DNA of 33,013 bases from Desulfuromonadaceae bacterium UBA6124 (GTDB taxonomy: Bacteria; Desulfobacterota; Desulfuromonadia; Desulfuromonadales; Trichloromonadaceae). The stretch covers positions 1,767 through 34,779 of the forward strand of contig DIVU01000218.1 of assembly GCA_002423365.1 (NCBI GenBank), in the 5' to 3' direction. The notes below the pieces were generated by a model. It had not been told where the DNA came from. It saw only the letters and a list, made by a program, of their open reading frames with translations, and did no database searches. This document shows positions 7,618 through 14,347 of the stretch, piece after piece. The position numbers and the translations under genes are program-made. Each line of letters begins with the position of its first letter. Positions within the stretch are counted from its first letter, which is position 1.

Positions 7618-7967
7618 GGGGGTGCACCGGTTTCGACGGGGGCACGGGGGTAGAGGTTGCGTGTCGAGTCCCCACCGGCTCGTAAAAGGTGGGAAAATCA
7701 CAACTGCCAACAGCGAATTGGCCCTCGCAGCCTAACTAGCTGCGACGCTCTCCCTGCTTCGCTTGCCGGGTGGGATGAGAGCGTCAGACAGGCAGGCTAG
7801 GCTGGTCGGTCTTGGCCCGGGACTGATCGGATGAAAACCACTGGGCTGGTCGTCGAGGTCCCGGTCGGCGGGGCCACTCGGCGGCGAGACACAAACGCCG
7901 GCTACACACGTAGACGCCTCTACTGACAGGTTCTCGGACGGGGGTTCGACTCCCCCCACCTCCACCA
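7618..7967 (+). ncRNA. ssrA: Transfer-messenger RNA (tmRNA)
   Basis: The 5' end has the family signature gggggtgcaccggtttcgac, and the 3' end has a T-arm (gggggttcgactcccccc) and an encoded CCA (7965-7967). The 7-bp acceptor stem pairs GGGGGTG (7618-7624) with CACCTCC (7957-7963). The mRNA-like part holds a resume frame ending in the usual LAA at 7700-7735. The length of 350 nt is normal for one-piece tmRNA. With SmpB it rescues stalled ribosomes and tags the unfinished protein for proteolysis. The gene has only 4 bp between its 5' end and the preceding palindromic repeat, so its promoter must lie within or before that repeat and the 5' end must be made by RNase P. The 3' end is a common integration site, and accessory DNA follows directly. 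Confidence 0.96.
7700..7735 (+). other. tmRNA tag reading frame
   Basis: Reading from an ACA after the conserved A-rich stretch gives T-T-A-N-S-E-L-A-L-A-A and then TAA, so with the charged alanine the tag is probably ATTANSELALAA. The LALAA ending is the classic degron read by ClpXP. The exact resume codon (ACA at 7700) is inferred by analogy with the position in E. coli. Confidence 0.7.
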
Positions 7968-8013
7968 AACAAGAACCGCGGAGCGGAATGCCGCTCCGCG
8001 GTTCTTGTTTATC
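7968..8013 (+). terminator. Rho-independent terminator of ssrA
   Basis: A perfect 19-bp stem (7968-7986 with 7991-8009) closed by an AATG loop starts at the base after the encoded CCA. The arm begins AACAAGAACCGCGGAGCGG and the hairpin ends in TTGTTTAT. This is among the strongest structures in the window. Confidence 0.92.
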
Positions 8014-8174
8014 TGGCATCCTTGGTTCCGGCTCTCCGCGTCTTCGCCAGTCCCACCACGCTTCTGTCGCTGCGCCCTTCGCCTGCTGGTGTGGATGCTC
8101 CGTGCTGACTCGGATGCGGTCGTGTCCGCGTGGCTATCCTGGGAGACCGCAGGCCCTGCGGGGTCAGTCATGGA

Positions 8175-8203
8175 TTGCAGAATAGTGTCACCTGTAGTAT
8201 CAT
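8175..8203 (+). promoter_or_regulatory. Sigma-70 promoter of hicAB
   Basis: TTGCAG (8175-8180) and TATCAT (8198-8203) are separated by exactly 17 bp. The start of transcription would fall at or within a base or two of the hicA ATG at 8210, and no Shine-Dalgarno sequence is present, so hicA mRNA is probably leaderless. Confidence 0.55.
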
Positions 8204-8209
8204 CCTCCC

Positions 8210-8446
8210 ATGACGCGGGCTGCGAAGATCCTCGAGCAGATGAAGGCCAATCCGCGCGATTGGCGCATCGAGAGCCTCAGGGCGGTCGCCGAGGCGCACG
8301 GGCTCTTCCATCGGCAGCCGGGCGGCAGCCACGTGATCTTCCGTCACCCAAATGGGGCCATGCTCAGCGTCCCAGCCCGACGACCGATCAAGCCCATCTA
8401 CGTGAAGAAGTTTGTCCAACTTCTTGAGAAAGGTGTCGCCGAATGA
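8210..8446 (+). CDS. hicA: HicA-type mRNA interferase toxin
   Basis: A 78-aa protein with the double-stranded-RNA-binding-like HicA fold. It has LEQMKANPRDWRIESLRAVAEAHGL, then GGSHVIFRHPNG with the catalytic His41, and a C-terminal RPIKPIYVKKFVQLLEKG that matches the family ending. Length and motif spacing are those of intact, active-looking HicA. HicA cleaves mRNA and is held inactive by HicB. The stop overlaps the hicB start (ATGA, 8443-8446), the normal toxin-first arrangement. It is the first gene downstream of ssrA and probably helps stabilise this accessory stretch. Confidence 0.9.
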   Translation: MTRAAKILEQMKANPRDWRIESLRAVAEAHGLFHRQPGGSHVIFRHPNGAMLSVPARRPIKPIYVKKFVQLLEKGVAE

Positions 8447-8883
8447 AAAAGCCTGATCTTGAGTACCCGTTTGAGATTCATCCGCTGTCCAGAGACGAAG
8501 GGGGCGGATACGCGATCCTCTTCCCCGATCTCCCGGGCTGCCGGTCGGATGGTGCTACGCCCGAGGAGGCCATTGTAAACGGCCGGGATGCCCTGGCATC
8601 CTGGCTGGCGGTTGCCCAAGAGTTCGGGGATAAGCTCCCCACCCCCTTCTCTGCGGCAAGCGGCCGGTTCGTCCAGCGCGTTCCGCGTTCCCTGCACGCG
8701 CAGTTGATCGGGCAGGCCGAGGCCGAGGGCGTCTCCCTGAATACCCTCGTGGTGTCTCTTGTTGCGCAAGGGCTTGGGCGGCGCCAGGCGAGACCCCGCC
8801 GTCCAGCCACGCACTCCACACGGCCGCCTGCGCGAGAAGCGCGCCGAGGGGCGCCGGCAAACAAGCGCGCACCAGTGAAGTAG
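8443..8883 (+). CDS. hicB: HicB-type antitoxin with RHH domain
   Basis: A 146-aa protein. Residues 1-60 form the HicB partial RNase H-like fold: EYPFEIHPLSRDEGGGYAILFPDLPGCRSDGATPEEAIVNGRDAL. Residues about 75-112 (FVQRVPRSLHAQLIGQAEAEGVSLNTLVVSLVAQGLG) are a ribbon-helix-helix DNA-binding domain, so HicB can repress its own promoter. The last 30 residues are a disordered Arg/Pro/Ala-rich tail, longer than usual. It is translationally coupled to hicA by a 4-bp overlap. Confidence 0.9.
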   Translation: MKKPDLEYPFEIHPLSRDEGGGYAILFPDLPGCRSDGATPEEAIVNGRDALASWLAVAQEFGDKLPTPFSAASGRFVQRVPRSLHAQLIGQAEAEGVSLNTLVVSLVAQGLGRRQARPRRPATHSTRPPAREARRGAPANKRAPVK

Positions 8884-8887
8884 CGAG

Positions 8888-9133
8888 ATGATCCCGAGAG
8901 TTGCGGAACCCCACCACATGAACGATTGCACGATTCATCTTCGCTTCGCGGACGGCACGGAGGGCCTGGTCGATCTGGCCGGGGAACTCTATGGGGAGCT
9001 TCTTGAACCCCTCAGGGATCCGGCCCTGTGCCGGCAATTCTCCGTTCACCCCGAATTTCGCACGCTCTGCTGGCCGAACGGGGCCGATCTCGCCCCGGAG
9101 TTCCTGTACGCAAAGGTGCAGGGTCCCGCATAA
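8888..9133 (+). CDS. DUF2442-family protein
   Basis: An 81-aa protein starting 4 bp after the hicB stop, so part of the same transcript. It has the full DUF2442 pattern: a short first strand, IHLRFADGTEGLVDLAGELYGELLEPLRDPALCRQFSVHPEFRTLCWPNGADLAPEFLY. DUF2442 proteins are small, widespread in chromosomal accessory DNA, and often sit beside DUF4160 in putative toxin-antitoxin pairs; their activity is not established. Here the usual DUF4160 partner is missing. A later in-frame ATG at 8918 is possible but would drop part of the first strand. Confidence 0.8.
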   Translation: MIPRVAEPHHMNDCTIHLRFADGTEGLVDLAGELYGELLEPLRDPALCRQFSVHPEFRTLCWPNGADLAPEFLYAKVQGPA

Positions 9134-9136
9134 CAC

Positions 9137-9391
9137 GTGCACGTACTCGGGCGTGGCGCAAGAAGCCGCGGCGCGCCGAGCAAGCCTGGCGTTCCCCGCC
9201 CCGCGATGAAGCAGCCAAGCCGTCCGGAGCCCAACCCCTCGCACGCGGAAGGCCGTCGAACGGCCTGCATGGGGGCGGCGGGCGGCAAGGCGAAGACACC
9301 GGCGAAGCAGGCCTCATCGCGCGCGAATGGCGCCAAGGGCGGCCGTCCTCGGAAGCGTCCCGCGACAGGGACCACACAGAAAGACTTATGA
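9137..9391 (+). CDS. Small basic hypothetical ORF, doubtful
   Basis: An 84-aa frame 3 bp after the DUF2442 stop. Most of it is low-complexity, rich in Arg, Pro, Ala and Gly. Only the segment KQASSRANGAKGGRPRKRP near residues 57-75 looks selected: an ARANGxKGGRPRK-like basic motif is seen in small DNA-binding or AT-hook-like tails of mobile genes. It might be a remnant of a longer DNA-binding protein whose N-terminus was lost. Function is unknown. Confidence 0.3.
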   Translation: MHVLGRGARSRGAPSKPGVPRPAMKQPSRPEPNPSHAEGRRTACMGAAGGKAKTPAKQASSRANGAKGGRPRKRPATGTTQKDL

Positions 9392-9416
9392 TTCCCGTCA
9401 GGGAAGAGCGGCCCGC

Positions 9417-10460
9417 GTGAGCCTCCATCCGGTCGAGGCCGCCTGGCGGCGGTTTCGAGCGAGTCCGGGCGCTGCGCTCCTCCAGGAGTGCCTTCGCCTC
9501 CAGCCGGACTACCTGGGCTCGGTCGGCCTCGCGCGGCTGCCGGCGGAGGTCCGGCTCGCCGGGGCGGTCTCATGGAATATCCTCGCGCTGCAGGAGGCCC
9601 GGGCGCGCGGCGAGGCGATCGGCGCTCGGTTGAGCGCCGCGGGGACTCGCCTGGCCAACAGCCTCGCCGCGTGGGCCGCCTACCGGGAGGCGAAGACGAT
9701 CTACACCGTCGAGCTGCTCCTGGCCGACGCCCTTGCCCGCACCCCCTGGCCCGATGCCGTCCCCACGGCGGCCCTCCGGCTGCCGTCGCGCTGCCCGGTC
9801 CTCACGCTGCCGTGGCGCGGCGAGACGGTCCATGTGGCCGCCCACTACGACCTCCTCACCACGGCCGAGGCCTCTGGCCGCCTGGAGTTGCGGCTGTCGC
9901 TCCTGGTCGGCGACCAGTGGGCCACGCTCAGCATCCTGCACCTGGTGGGCGATGACCTCGGCGCCTGCGTCCGGGACGCCGAGCACGTCACGGATGAACT
10001 GCTCGAGGCGCGGGACGTCCATCCGGACGACCGGCCGCCGGGCGGGGCGGCCGGGGTGTTTCACACCGACCTACCCGGCCTGGCCCTCACCGTGCTCCTC
10101 TACCTCGGCGGCGAGCCGGACCTGGTCCGCCAGGTCCACCCTGGCGCTCGGCCAGACCGGGAGGCCCGGATGCGTCGTCGGGATCCAGAGCGGTAGCGGG
10201 ATCTGCACGACCCCGAGGCGTGGCTGGTGGGCTCGGCCTACCGGGCGGCGATCGAACGGTGGGAATTCGAGCAGGCGCGGGCGGTGGGAGAGCCGACAGG
10301 GCGGACGGTCAGGCCGCACGTCCGGCGGGCCCACGCTCACCTGTACTGGACGGGGAAAGGCCGGGAGGTTCCCCGGGTGCGGTTCCTGCTGCCAATCGAA
10401 GTCAGAGGGGGCGTGGCAGGGGAGGAGGCGGAGGGGGCGCGGGCAATCGAGATCCGGTAG
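9417..10460 (+). pseudogene. AcrVA2-family-like protein, interrupted by an in-frame TAG
   Basis: The frame opens at GTG 9417 (purine-rich gggaagag upstream) and runs 259 codons to a TAG at 10194-10196, then continues in the same frame for 87 more codons to TAG 10458-10460. The second part, DPEAWLVGSAYRAAIERWEFEQA followed by RPHVRRAHAHLYWTGKGRE and FLLPIEV, is clearly the C-terminus of the same protein. This ending matches from memory the RPHxRRAHWHxxWTG motif of the AcrVA2 anti-CRISPR-like family, which is widespread beyond phages. The first part has a helical N-terminus and a beta-rich middle (PVLTLPWRGETVHVAAHYDLL). A single base change explains the break, so it is either a fresh pseudogene, a sequencing error or amber readthrough. 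The anti-CRISPR link is by family only. Confidence 0.6.
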
Positions 10461-10862
10461 GATGAAAGGAGGGTTAACGGGGAAGCGAACTGGTCGTGTA
10501 TCCGTAGCCCCCCCCGTGTTACTGTGACGGGGGGCGTCTTGGTTGACAGTTCGCAAAGCAAGCAGTACGCTTTCTCCGGCAGGTCGCCTCATTTCTCTCC
10601 AGCCATTCGGGGGTCTTATGCGAACCCGTATAACACCCCGACCGTTTCAGTCCCGTTCCGGAGTCGACTGTTTTATCAGGGTCTTGGCTTGTTCGGCGCA
10701 TGGCGGATTATGCGGACTCGATGCCAGATGTAGATTCTTATACGGATCAGTCTAATCACCGTTAGCCAGCCTTCTAAACGCGGTGCTACCCGCGACCAGC
10801 AGTCCGTCCCGATCCCCGCATGTTGCTGCCGACCCTATGATCCGGCAAATCGAGAGGCCGCC
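10461..10862. other. Non-coding stretch with repeat copy and core-site-like sequence
   Basis: 402 bp without a convincing gene. It holds a 40-bp segment (10486-10525) that recurs at 14072-14110 and overlaps a C-run/G-run hairpin (gccccccccgt, then acggggggc). GTTAGCC (10761-10767) resembles an integron core site and would be the left boundary of the first cassette. I could not find a matching left half of a full attC here. Confidence 0.4.
10486..10525 (+). repeat. 40-bp direct repeat, copy 1
   Basis: Begins CGAACTGGTCGTGTATCCG and runs through a C tract to GTTACTG. It matches 14072-14110 at about 31 of 39 positions by eye. The two copies bracket the cassette array. Confidence 0.5.
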
Positions 10863-11618
10863 ATGTTGACCGCGATTCTTCTCCCGGAAGAACTCACTGC
10901 TGCCAACCGCATCTGGGCGGCGAACCAGGCCGCCTACGAGTTGCTCGACGAAGCCAGGCGATTTGCGGCCAGCGCCCTCGACTCACACGTCCCTGCGGAT
11001 CCCCGAGCCGTAGTCGTGACAGGTCTCTTCTTCCGGGTCCTCCAGGCCTCGGGCTCGGTTGGGTACCTCAGCCTTCTTGGCCATGACGCAGACGCCGGGG
11101 CCGTCCAGCGTAGCGCTCTCGAGGCTCTCTTCACATTGGCCAACTGCGCTGGTGATGAGTCGTTTGCGGAGAGATACGTCAAGGCAAGCGAGCTGGACCG
11201 GCTCAAGCTGCATCGTGCCATGCGCCAGTCTCCTCCGAACAAGCATCTCTCCGCCGACGCCGTGTACCGCAAGCTCTCGAACCGCGTCGAGCAAGACGAA
11301 TTGGCGAAACTGCCTTCGGTCGAGCAACAAGCGCGTGATGCTGGCGCCGACGAAGCTTACCTCTTCCTATACAGGTACTTGAGCAACGATGTGCATGTGT
11401 CGCCGTGGTCATTGAACCGCTACATGCGAACCAACGACGACGGTGAATTGGAGGCGCTCAACCTCTACCCGGAGCGTACCGAAGCAGCCAGGCTTGCTGG
11501 CGCCATGGCCGTGATCCTCATCGCCGCTCTTGAGCAGTGGGCGAAGGTCCTCGGCAAGCCAATCGCGGGCATGGCCGCCATGCTCAGACGAGTCGGAGTC
11601 ATCTCAGAAGCACCATGA
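10863..11618 (+). CDS. DUF5677-like hypothetical protein (cassette gene)
   Basis: A 251-aa, nearly all-helical soluble protein. Landmarks are VVVTGLFFRVLQASGSVGYLSLLGHDADAGAVQRSALEALFTL, then FAERYVKASELDRLKLHRAM, and YLFLYRYLSNDVHVSPWSLNRYM. The order of a repeated-helix core, an Arg-Ser-x-Leu-Glu helix and a late Tyr/His-rich helix resembles DUF5677 proteins, common passengers in integrons and defence islands. Activity is unknown. The gene is single, in the same direction as the next cassettes, with an attC-like site 118 bp after its stop. There is no clear Shine-Dalgarno sequence before the ATG. Family call moderate, gene call high. Confidence 0.7.
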   Translation: MLTAILLPEELTAANRIWAANQAAYELLDEARRFAASALDSHVPADPRAVVVTGLFFRVLQASGSVGYLSLLGHDADAGAVQRSALEALFTLANCAGDESFAERYVKASELDRLKLHRAMRQSPPNKHLSADAVYRKLSNRVEQDELAKLPSVEQQARDAGADEAYLFLYRYLSNDVHVSPWSLNRYMRTNDDGELEALNLYPERTEAARLAGAMAVILIAALEQWAKVLGKPIAGMAAMLRRVGVISEAP

Positions 11619-11736
11619 CCAACTTGAGCACGCATGAAGAGGGCGCGGGGTGGGCGGTCGCCGAACCAGGTCCCGGTCTCCGCAAGGCCAGTGGATGCCC
11701 AACCACACACCCGACCGCAGAGTCGGTGCCAAGGCT

Positions 11737-11864
11737 GGCTAACCAGTCCATGCAACTGACAAGGCCGCGCTCGACGCCGGCGAGCATATCGATCAACCTG
11801 CATCGGGCCGCGACGAGCGGCGGCAGCGCGCGCGTCCTTGCAGCTGATGGACATGGCGTTAGGC
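11737..11864 (+). repeat. attC-like recombination site 1
   Basis: 128 bp with outer core sites GGCTAAC (11737-11743) and GTTAGGC (11858-11864). The inner arms pair as TCCATgCAaCTGaCAAGG on the left with CCTTGCAGCTGATGGA on the right. That gives an imperfect stem with unpaired single bases, the hallmark of a folded bottom-strand attC. It lies 3' of the DUF5677-like gene, in the correct orientation for a cassette. Confidence 0.7.
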
Positions 11865-11887
11865 GATAACGACCATCTCTGTTGTGT

Positions 11888-11916
11888 TTGACATGTGTCA
11901 CGTGACGCGTTACAGT
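11888..11916 (+). promoter_or_regulatory. Sigma-70 promoter of higBA with palindromic operator
   Basis: Consensus TTGACA (11888-11893), 17-bp spacer, TACAGT (11911-11916). The spacer contains the perfect palindrome GTCACGTGAC (11897-11906), well placed for repression by HigA. The predicted transcript starts at about the ATG at 11924, so higB mRNA is probably leaderless. Confidence 0.65.
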
Positions 11917-11923
11917 ATTGCTC

Positions 11924-12205
11924 ATGATCAAAACGTTCGCGGACAAGCGGACCCAAGAGCTGTATCTGACCGGAAGGGCCAAGCGGTTTCCTCCGGATGT
12001 GGCCGGCCGCGCCGCGCGCAAGCTTGAGTACGTGGACCTTGCGACAAGTCTGGATGATCTCAAACTTCCCCCAGGCAACCGATTGCACCGACTGGCGGGA
12101 GATCGGGAGGGCCTGCACGCGATCGCAGTCAACGACCAGTGGCGGATCTGCTTCCGGTTCGAGGACGGAGACGCCTACGATGTCGAGGTCTGCGACTACC
12201 ACTGA
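11924..12205 (+). CDS. higB: HigB/RelE-superfamily toxin
   Basis: A 93-aa plasmid-maintenance-type HigB (Killer-like). It has the sequence IKTFADKRTQELYLTGRAKRFPPDVAGRAARKLEYVDLATSLDDLKLPPGNRLHRLAGDREGLHAIAVNDQWRICFRFEDGDAYDVEVCDYH. The LPPGNRLHxLxGDRxGxHAIxxNDQWRICFRF block and the C-terminal DYH are diagnostic and complete, so it looks active as a ribosome-dependent mRNA endonuclease. The ATG at 11924 is preferred over an in-frame TTG at 11918, which would lie upstream of the predicted transcription start. It is followed 13 bp later by its antitoxin and then by an attC-like site, so the pair forms one cassette. Confidence 0.92.
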   Translation: MIKTFADKRTQELYLTGRAKRFPPDVAGRAARKLEYVDLATSLDDLKLPPGNRLHRLAGDREGLHAIAVNDQWRICFRFEDGDAYDVEVCDYH

Positions 12206-12218
12206 GACGAGGTGTGAC

Positions 12219-12533
12219 ATGAGCATCACCAACACAGGACGGATGCAGCGCCGGCCCACCCACCCCGGCGAAATGCTGTGCGAGGACTTCCTGCCGGACT
12301 ACGGGCTGACCGCGGCCGGGCTCGCCACCGCCATCGGCGTGTCCCGGCAGTCGGTGAACGAGCTACTGCGCGGGCGTCGCGCCGTGAGCCCGGAGATGGC
12401 GCTGCGCCTGGGGAAGCTGTTCGGCAACTCGCCCGCGTTCTGGCTCAATGCCCAGCGCGCGGTTGACCTGTGGGACGCGGCGCAGGCGATCAAGGAAGAT
12501 GTCGCCGGCATCAAGACACTGAGTGTCGCCTAA
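12219..12533 (+). CDS. higA: HigA-family antitoxin
   Basis: A 104-aa HTH protein with the HigA hallmarks RPTHPGEMLCEDFLPDYGLTAAGLATAIGVSRQSVNELLRGRRAVSPEMALRLGKLFGNSPAFWLNAQRAVDLWDA. The helix-turn-helix lies at about residues 32-55. It neutralises HigB and should bind the GTCACGTGAC palindrome in the promoter. A GAGG-like site precedes the ATG. The stop codon TAA is part of the attC-like core site GCCTAAC (12528-12534), a tight fit typical of integron cassettes. Confidence 0.93.
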   Translation: MSITNTGRMQRRPTHPGEMLCEDFLPDYGLTAAGLATAIGVSRQSVNELLRGRRAVSPEMALRLGKLFGNSPAFWLNAQRAVDLWDAAQAIKEDVAGIKTLSVA

Positions 12534-12617
12534 CCCGCGCGTACAGCCGCCGGGACGCATCTGCGCTCCCCGGGTGACCATGGGCTGAACCCGCGGCTGA
12601 CGCACATGACGTTGGGC
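12528..12617 (+). repeat. attC-like recombination site 2
   Basis: 90 bp with core sites GCCTAAC (12528-12534) and GTTGGGC (12611-12617). The inner arms GCGTaCAGCCGC and GCGGCTGACGC pair perfectly except for one extrahelical A, exactly the attC pattern. It overlaps the end of higA. Confidence 0.8.
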
Positions 12618-12736
12618 GGAATGAAGCCGGGGCTTGCGCGGGCCAGGGTCGTCGTCGAGCGCCCCGGCGCGGTGGAACAGGACGGAGACTCAAGACCGAT
12701 TCCATCTCTGCTGACACGACGACTCCGCAACACCCG

Positions 12737-13456
12737 ATGTGGGTGTCGATCCTGCTGAGCCTCGCTCCCGGCATCGCACTGGGCGCATTCATCCTCGCCG
12801 CGTCCCCCGTGCTTGCGGAGTACGGTCTCGACTCCGTATTCGCGCTCTTCGGGGGTATCGGGCTCGTGATCGTCCCGCTGGAACTCGGATGGCTGTCTGT
12901 CGTTGGACGGCGAACGTCTGGTTCGTGGTCGCCGTTTGCCGCGGTCTCTTACACGACGAAGCTCCCCCCGAGGCGCCTTGTGCTGCTCGGTCTGGGTTTG
13001 GCCGTGTGGTTCATCCTCACACTCGTGCTCTGGATGACGCTCGTGGAGAGCAAGGTCGTCGACGCGCTGTCGCCGTGGGTGCCGCAGACGATACTGCAGT
13101 TCGCACAGACCGGTGCGCAAGGGGGCCTGCCGCCCACGGGCCTGATTGTCGCGCTGCTGATCATCGCCTTTGTGCTCAACGGGATGCTCGGGCCGGTGAC
13201 TGAGGAGCTTTACTTCCGCGGCTACCTTCTAGCACGGATCGATCGGTTCGGCGTGTGGGCGCCCGCCTTGAACTCCATCCTGTTCGCGCTCTATCACGTC
13301 TGGACACCGTGGCGATGGCCTCAGATCGCGTTCGGGTTCATGCCCTTGGCAGTCGCCGCGTGGCGTACGCGGAGCCTGTACGTATCGATGACGGCTCATG
13401 TGACCATCAACATCGTCTTCCTGGTCCTCCTGAGCGCGTCTTTCCTCTCAGGATGA
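12737..13456 (+). CDS. CPBP-family intramembrane metalloprotease (cassette gene)
   Basis: A 239-aa membrane protein with six to eight hydrophobic helices. The CPBP (Abi/CAAX-protease) motifs are complete: EExxxR as TEELYFRGYL (Glu156, Glu157, Arg161), FALYHVW (His187) and a third motif TAHVTIN (His221, Asn225). These residues bind the zinc and form the active site in Rce1-like proteases. Bacterial members act in bacteriocin self-immunity, protein maturation or defence. Here it is the only gene of the third cassette, between two attC-like sites. The ATG at 12737 is the first usable start; no strong Shine-Dalgarno sequence is seen. Confidence 0.9.
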   Translation: MWVSILLSLAPGIALGAFILAASPVLAEYGLDSVFALFGGIGLVIVPLELGWLSVVGRRTSGSWSPFAAVSYTTKLPPRRLVLLGLGLAVWFILTLVLWMTLVESKVVDALSPWVPQTILQFAQTGAQGGLPPTGLIVALLIIAFVLNGMLGPVTEELYFRGYLLARIDRFGVWAPALNSILFALYHVWTPWRWPQIAFGFMPLAVAAWRTRSLYVSMTAHVTINIVFLVLLSASFLSG

Positions 13457-13479
13457 CGAGACTGTTGGCTGCAGGATCC

Positions 13480-13566
13480 GCCGAACAAAGGTATCGAGCG
13501 GTCGGCCACAGGCTACAATCGCGAGGAGAGGCGTCAGCGCCGCCGCTCATACCTAACACGTTAGCC
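13480..13566 (+). repeat. attC-like recombination site 3
   Basis: 87 bp. The outer arms GCCGAAC (13480-13486) and GTTAGCC (13560-13566) are less perfect cores, but the inner stem AGGTATcGAGCGG (13489-13501) pairs with CCGCTCATACCT (13543-13554) with one extrahelical C. It starts 23 bp after the CPBP stop. Confidence 0.65.
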
Positions 13567-13924
13567 CTCAGGCAAGAGGCACTCTCTCTATCCAGTGCCC
13601 AGATTCGTTCTGCTTGGGGAGCCAGATCGCCTGGGGACTGGAAACCGAGTCCGGCGAGTTGATTCCCACGATGAGGGAAGTTCACGCCGCCTCCAGCCGG
13701 ACCCACACCCTCTTCGGACGGCGGTTCGATTCCCAAACGGGGAGTCGAATTGTCGTTCGCCTTTTCTTGACCTTCCGGTCGGTACAATTATCGCAACGAA
13801 ATAGACTTGTGATCGCGTAACTAGCCGTCATCACGCGGCTTTCAGCCTCATCCATACCCCTCTCGGGCGGCGGTTTAACCTCAATTTCCGGTTCGACATA
13901 CCGTCTTGCTTGGTCCACCAGCGC

Positions 13925-13966
13925 CACAAACCCCTGGAAATAAAGCCTCCGGGGGTTTTGTGTTTT
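13925..13966 (+). terminator. Rho-independent terminator
   Basis: CACAAACCCC (13925-13934) pairs with GGGGGTTTTGTG (13951-13962) with one bulged base, followed by TTTT. The loop side contains a smaller pairing. It would end rightward transcription from the cassette array. Confidence 0.55.
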
Positions 13967-14071
13967 GGTGCTAGGTCGAACCTTGGGGTCCATCGTTGTG
14001 ACTATCGGGACCCCCAGGCCCCCTCGAGCGTCCAAAGCGAAACCTCTTTGACGGGGGAGCCGACAAAGTTT

Positions 14072-14110
14072 CGAACTGGTCATGTCCCCGGAGCCCCCCG
14101 AGTTACCGCA
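14072..14110 (+). repeat. 40-bp direct repeat, copy 2
   Basis: Begins CGAACTGGTCATGTCCCCGG and continues AGCCCCCCGAGTTACCG. It is the partner of 10486-10525, about 3.6 kb away and in the same orientation. Confidence 0.5.
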
Positions 14111-14347
14111 ACAACCAGCTCACCCGTACCCTCTGATAATTCCTCCCGATTGCTGCTGACACCCGCCTCGGTGTGGAGTGTGCGGCCTCCATCGGATCAA
14201 CGGGGAGGCCCGCTGCGACTTCTGAACGGAGCCATCGCCGGTCTGGGTCTCCCCGACCCGCACCCATGCGGTCTACATGGAAGGGCGATCCAAGACGACT
14301 CGGAGTGACAAGTATCTTCTGCACCTACGTCCCCTATTACATCGCTG

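Larger units (their letters stand above)
13567..14347. other. Repeat-rich non-coding stretch after the cassettes
   Basis: 781 bp with no frame that looks protein-like. It contains two diverged copies of a roughly 39-bp sequence (13695-13733 and 13844-13882, about two thirds identical), a wobble-paired hairpin at 13729-13753, a Rho-independent terminator (13925-13966), the second copy of the 40-bp direct repeat (14072-14110), and a short tmRNA-3'-end-like piece (13715-13739). It may be decayed cassettes or remains of an integrated element. Confidence 0.5.

Noticed and set aside
7732..8019. Minus-strand frames across tmRNA and its terminator
   Set aside because: They lie inside a structured RNA gene and its terminator hairpin.
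10473..10767. A complete attC ending at GTTAGCC (10761-10767)
   Set aside because: The best left partner (GGTTAAC near 10473) would make a site of about 295 bp, far longer than normal attC sites; only the core-like heptamer is reported.
13715..13753. tRNA gene suggested by GGTTCGATTCC
   Set aside because: No acceptor, D or anticodon arm can be built around it and the T-stem pairing fails; it is better explained as a fragment or hairpin.
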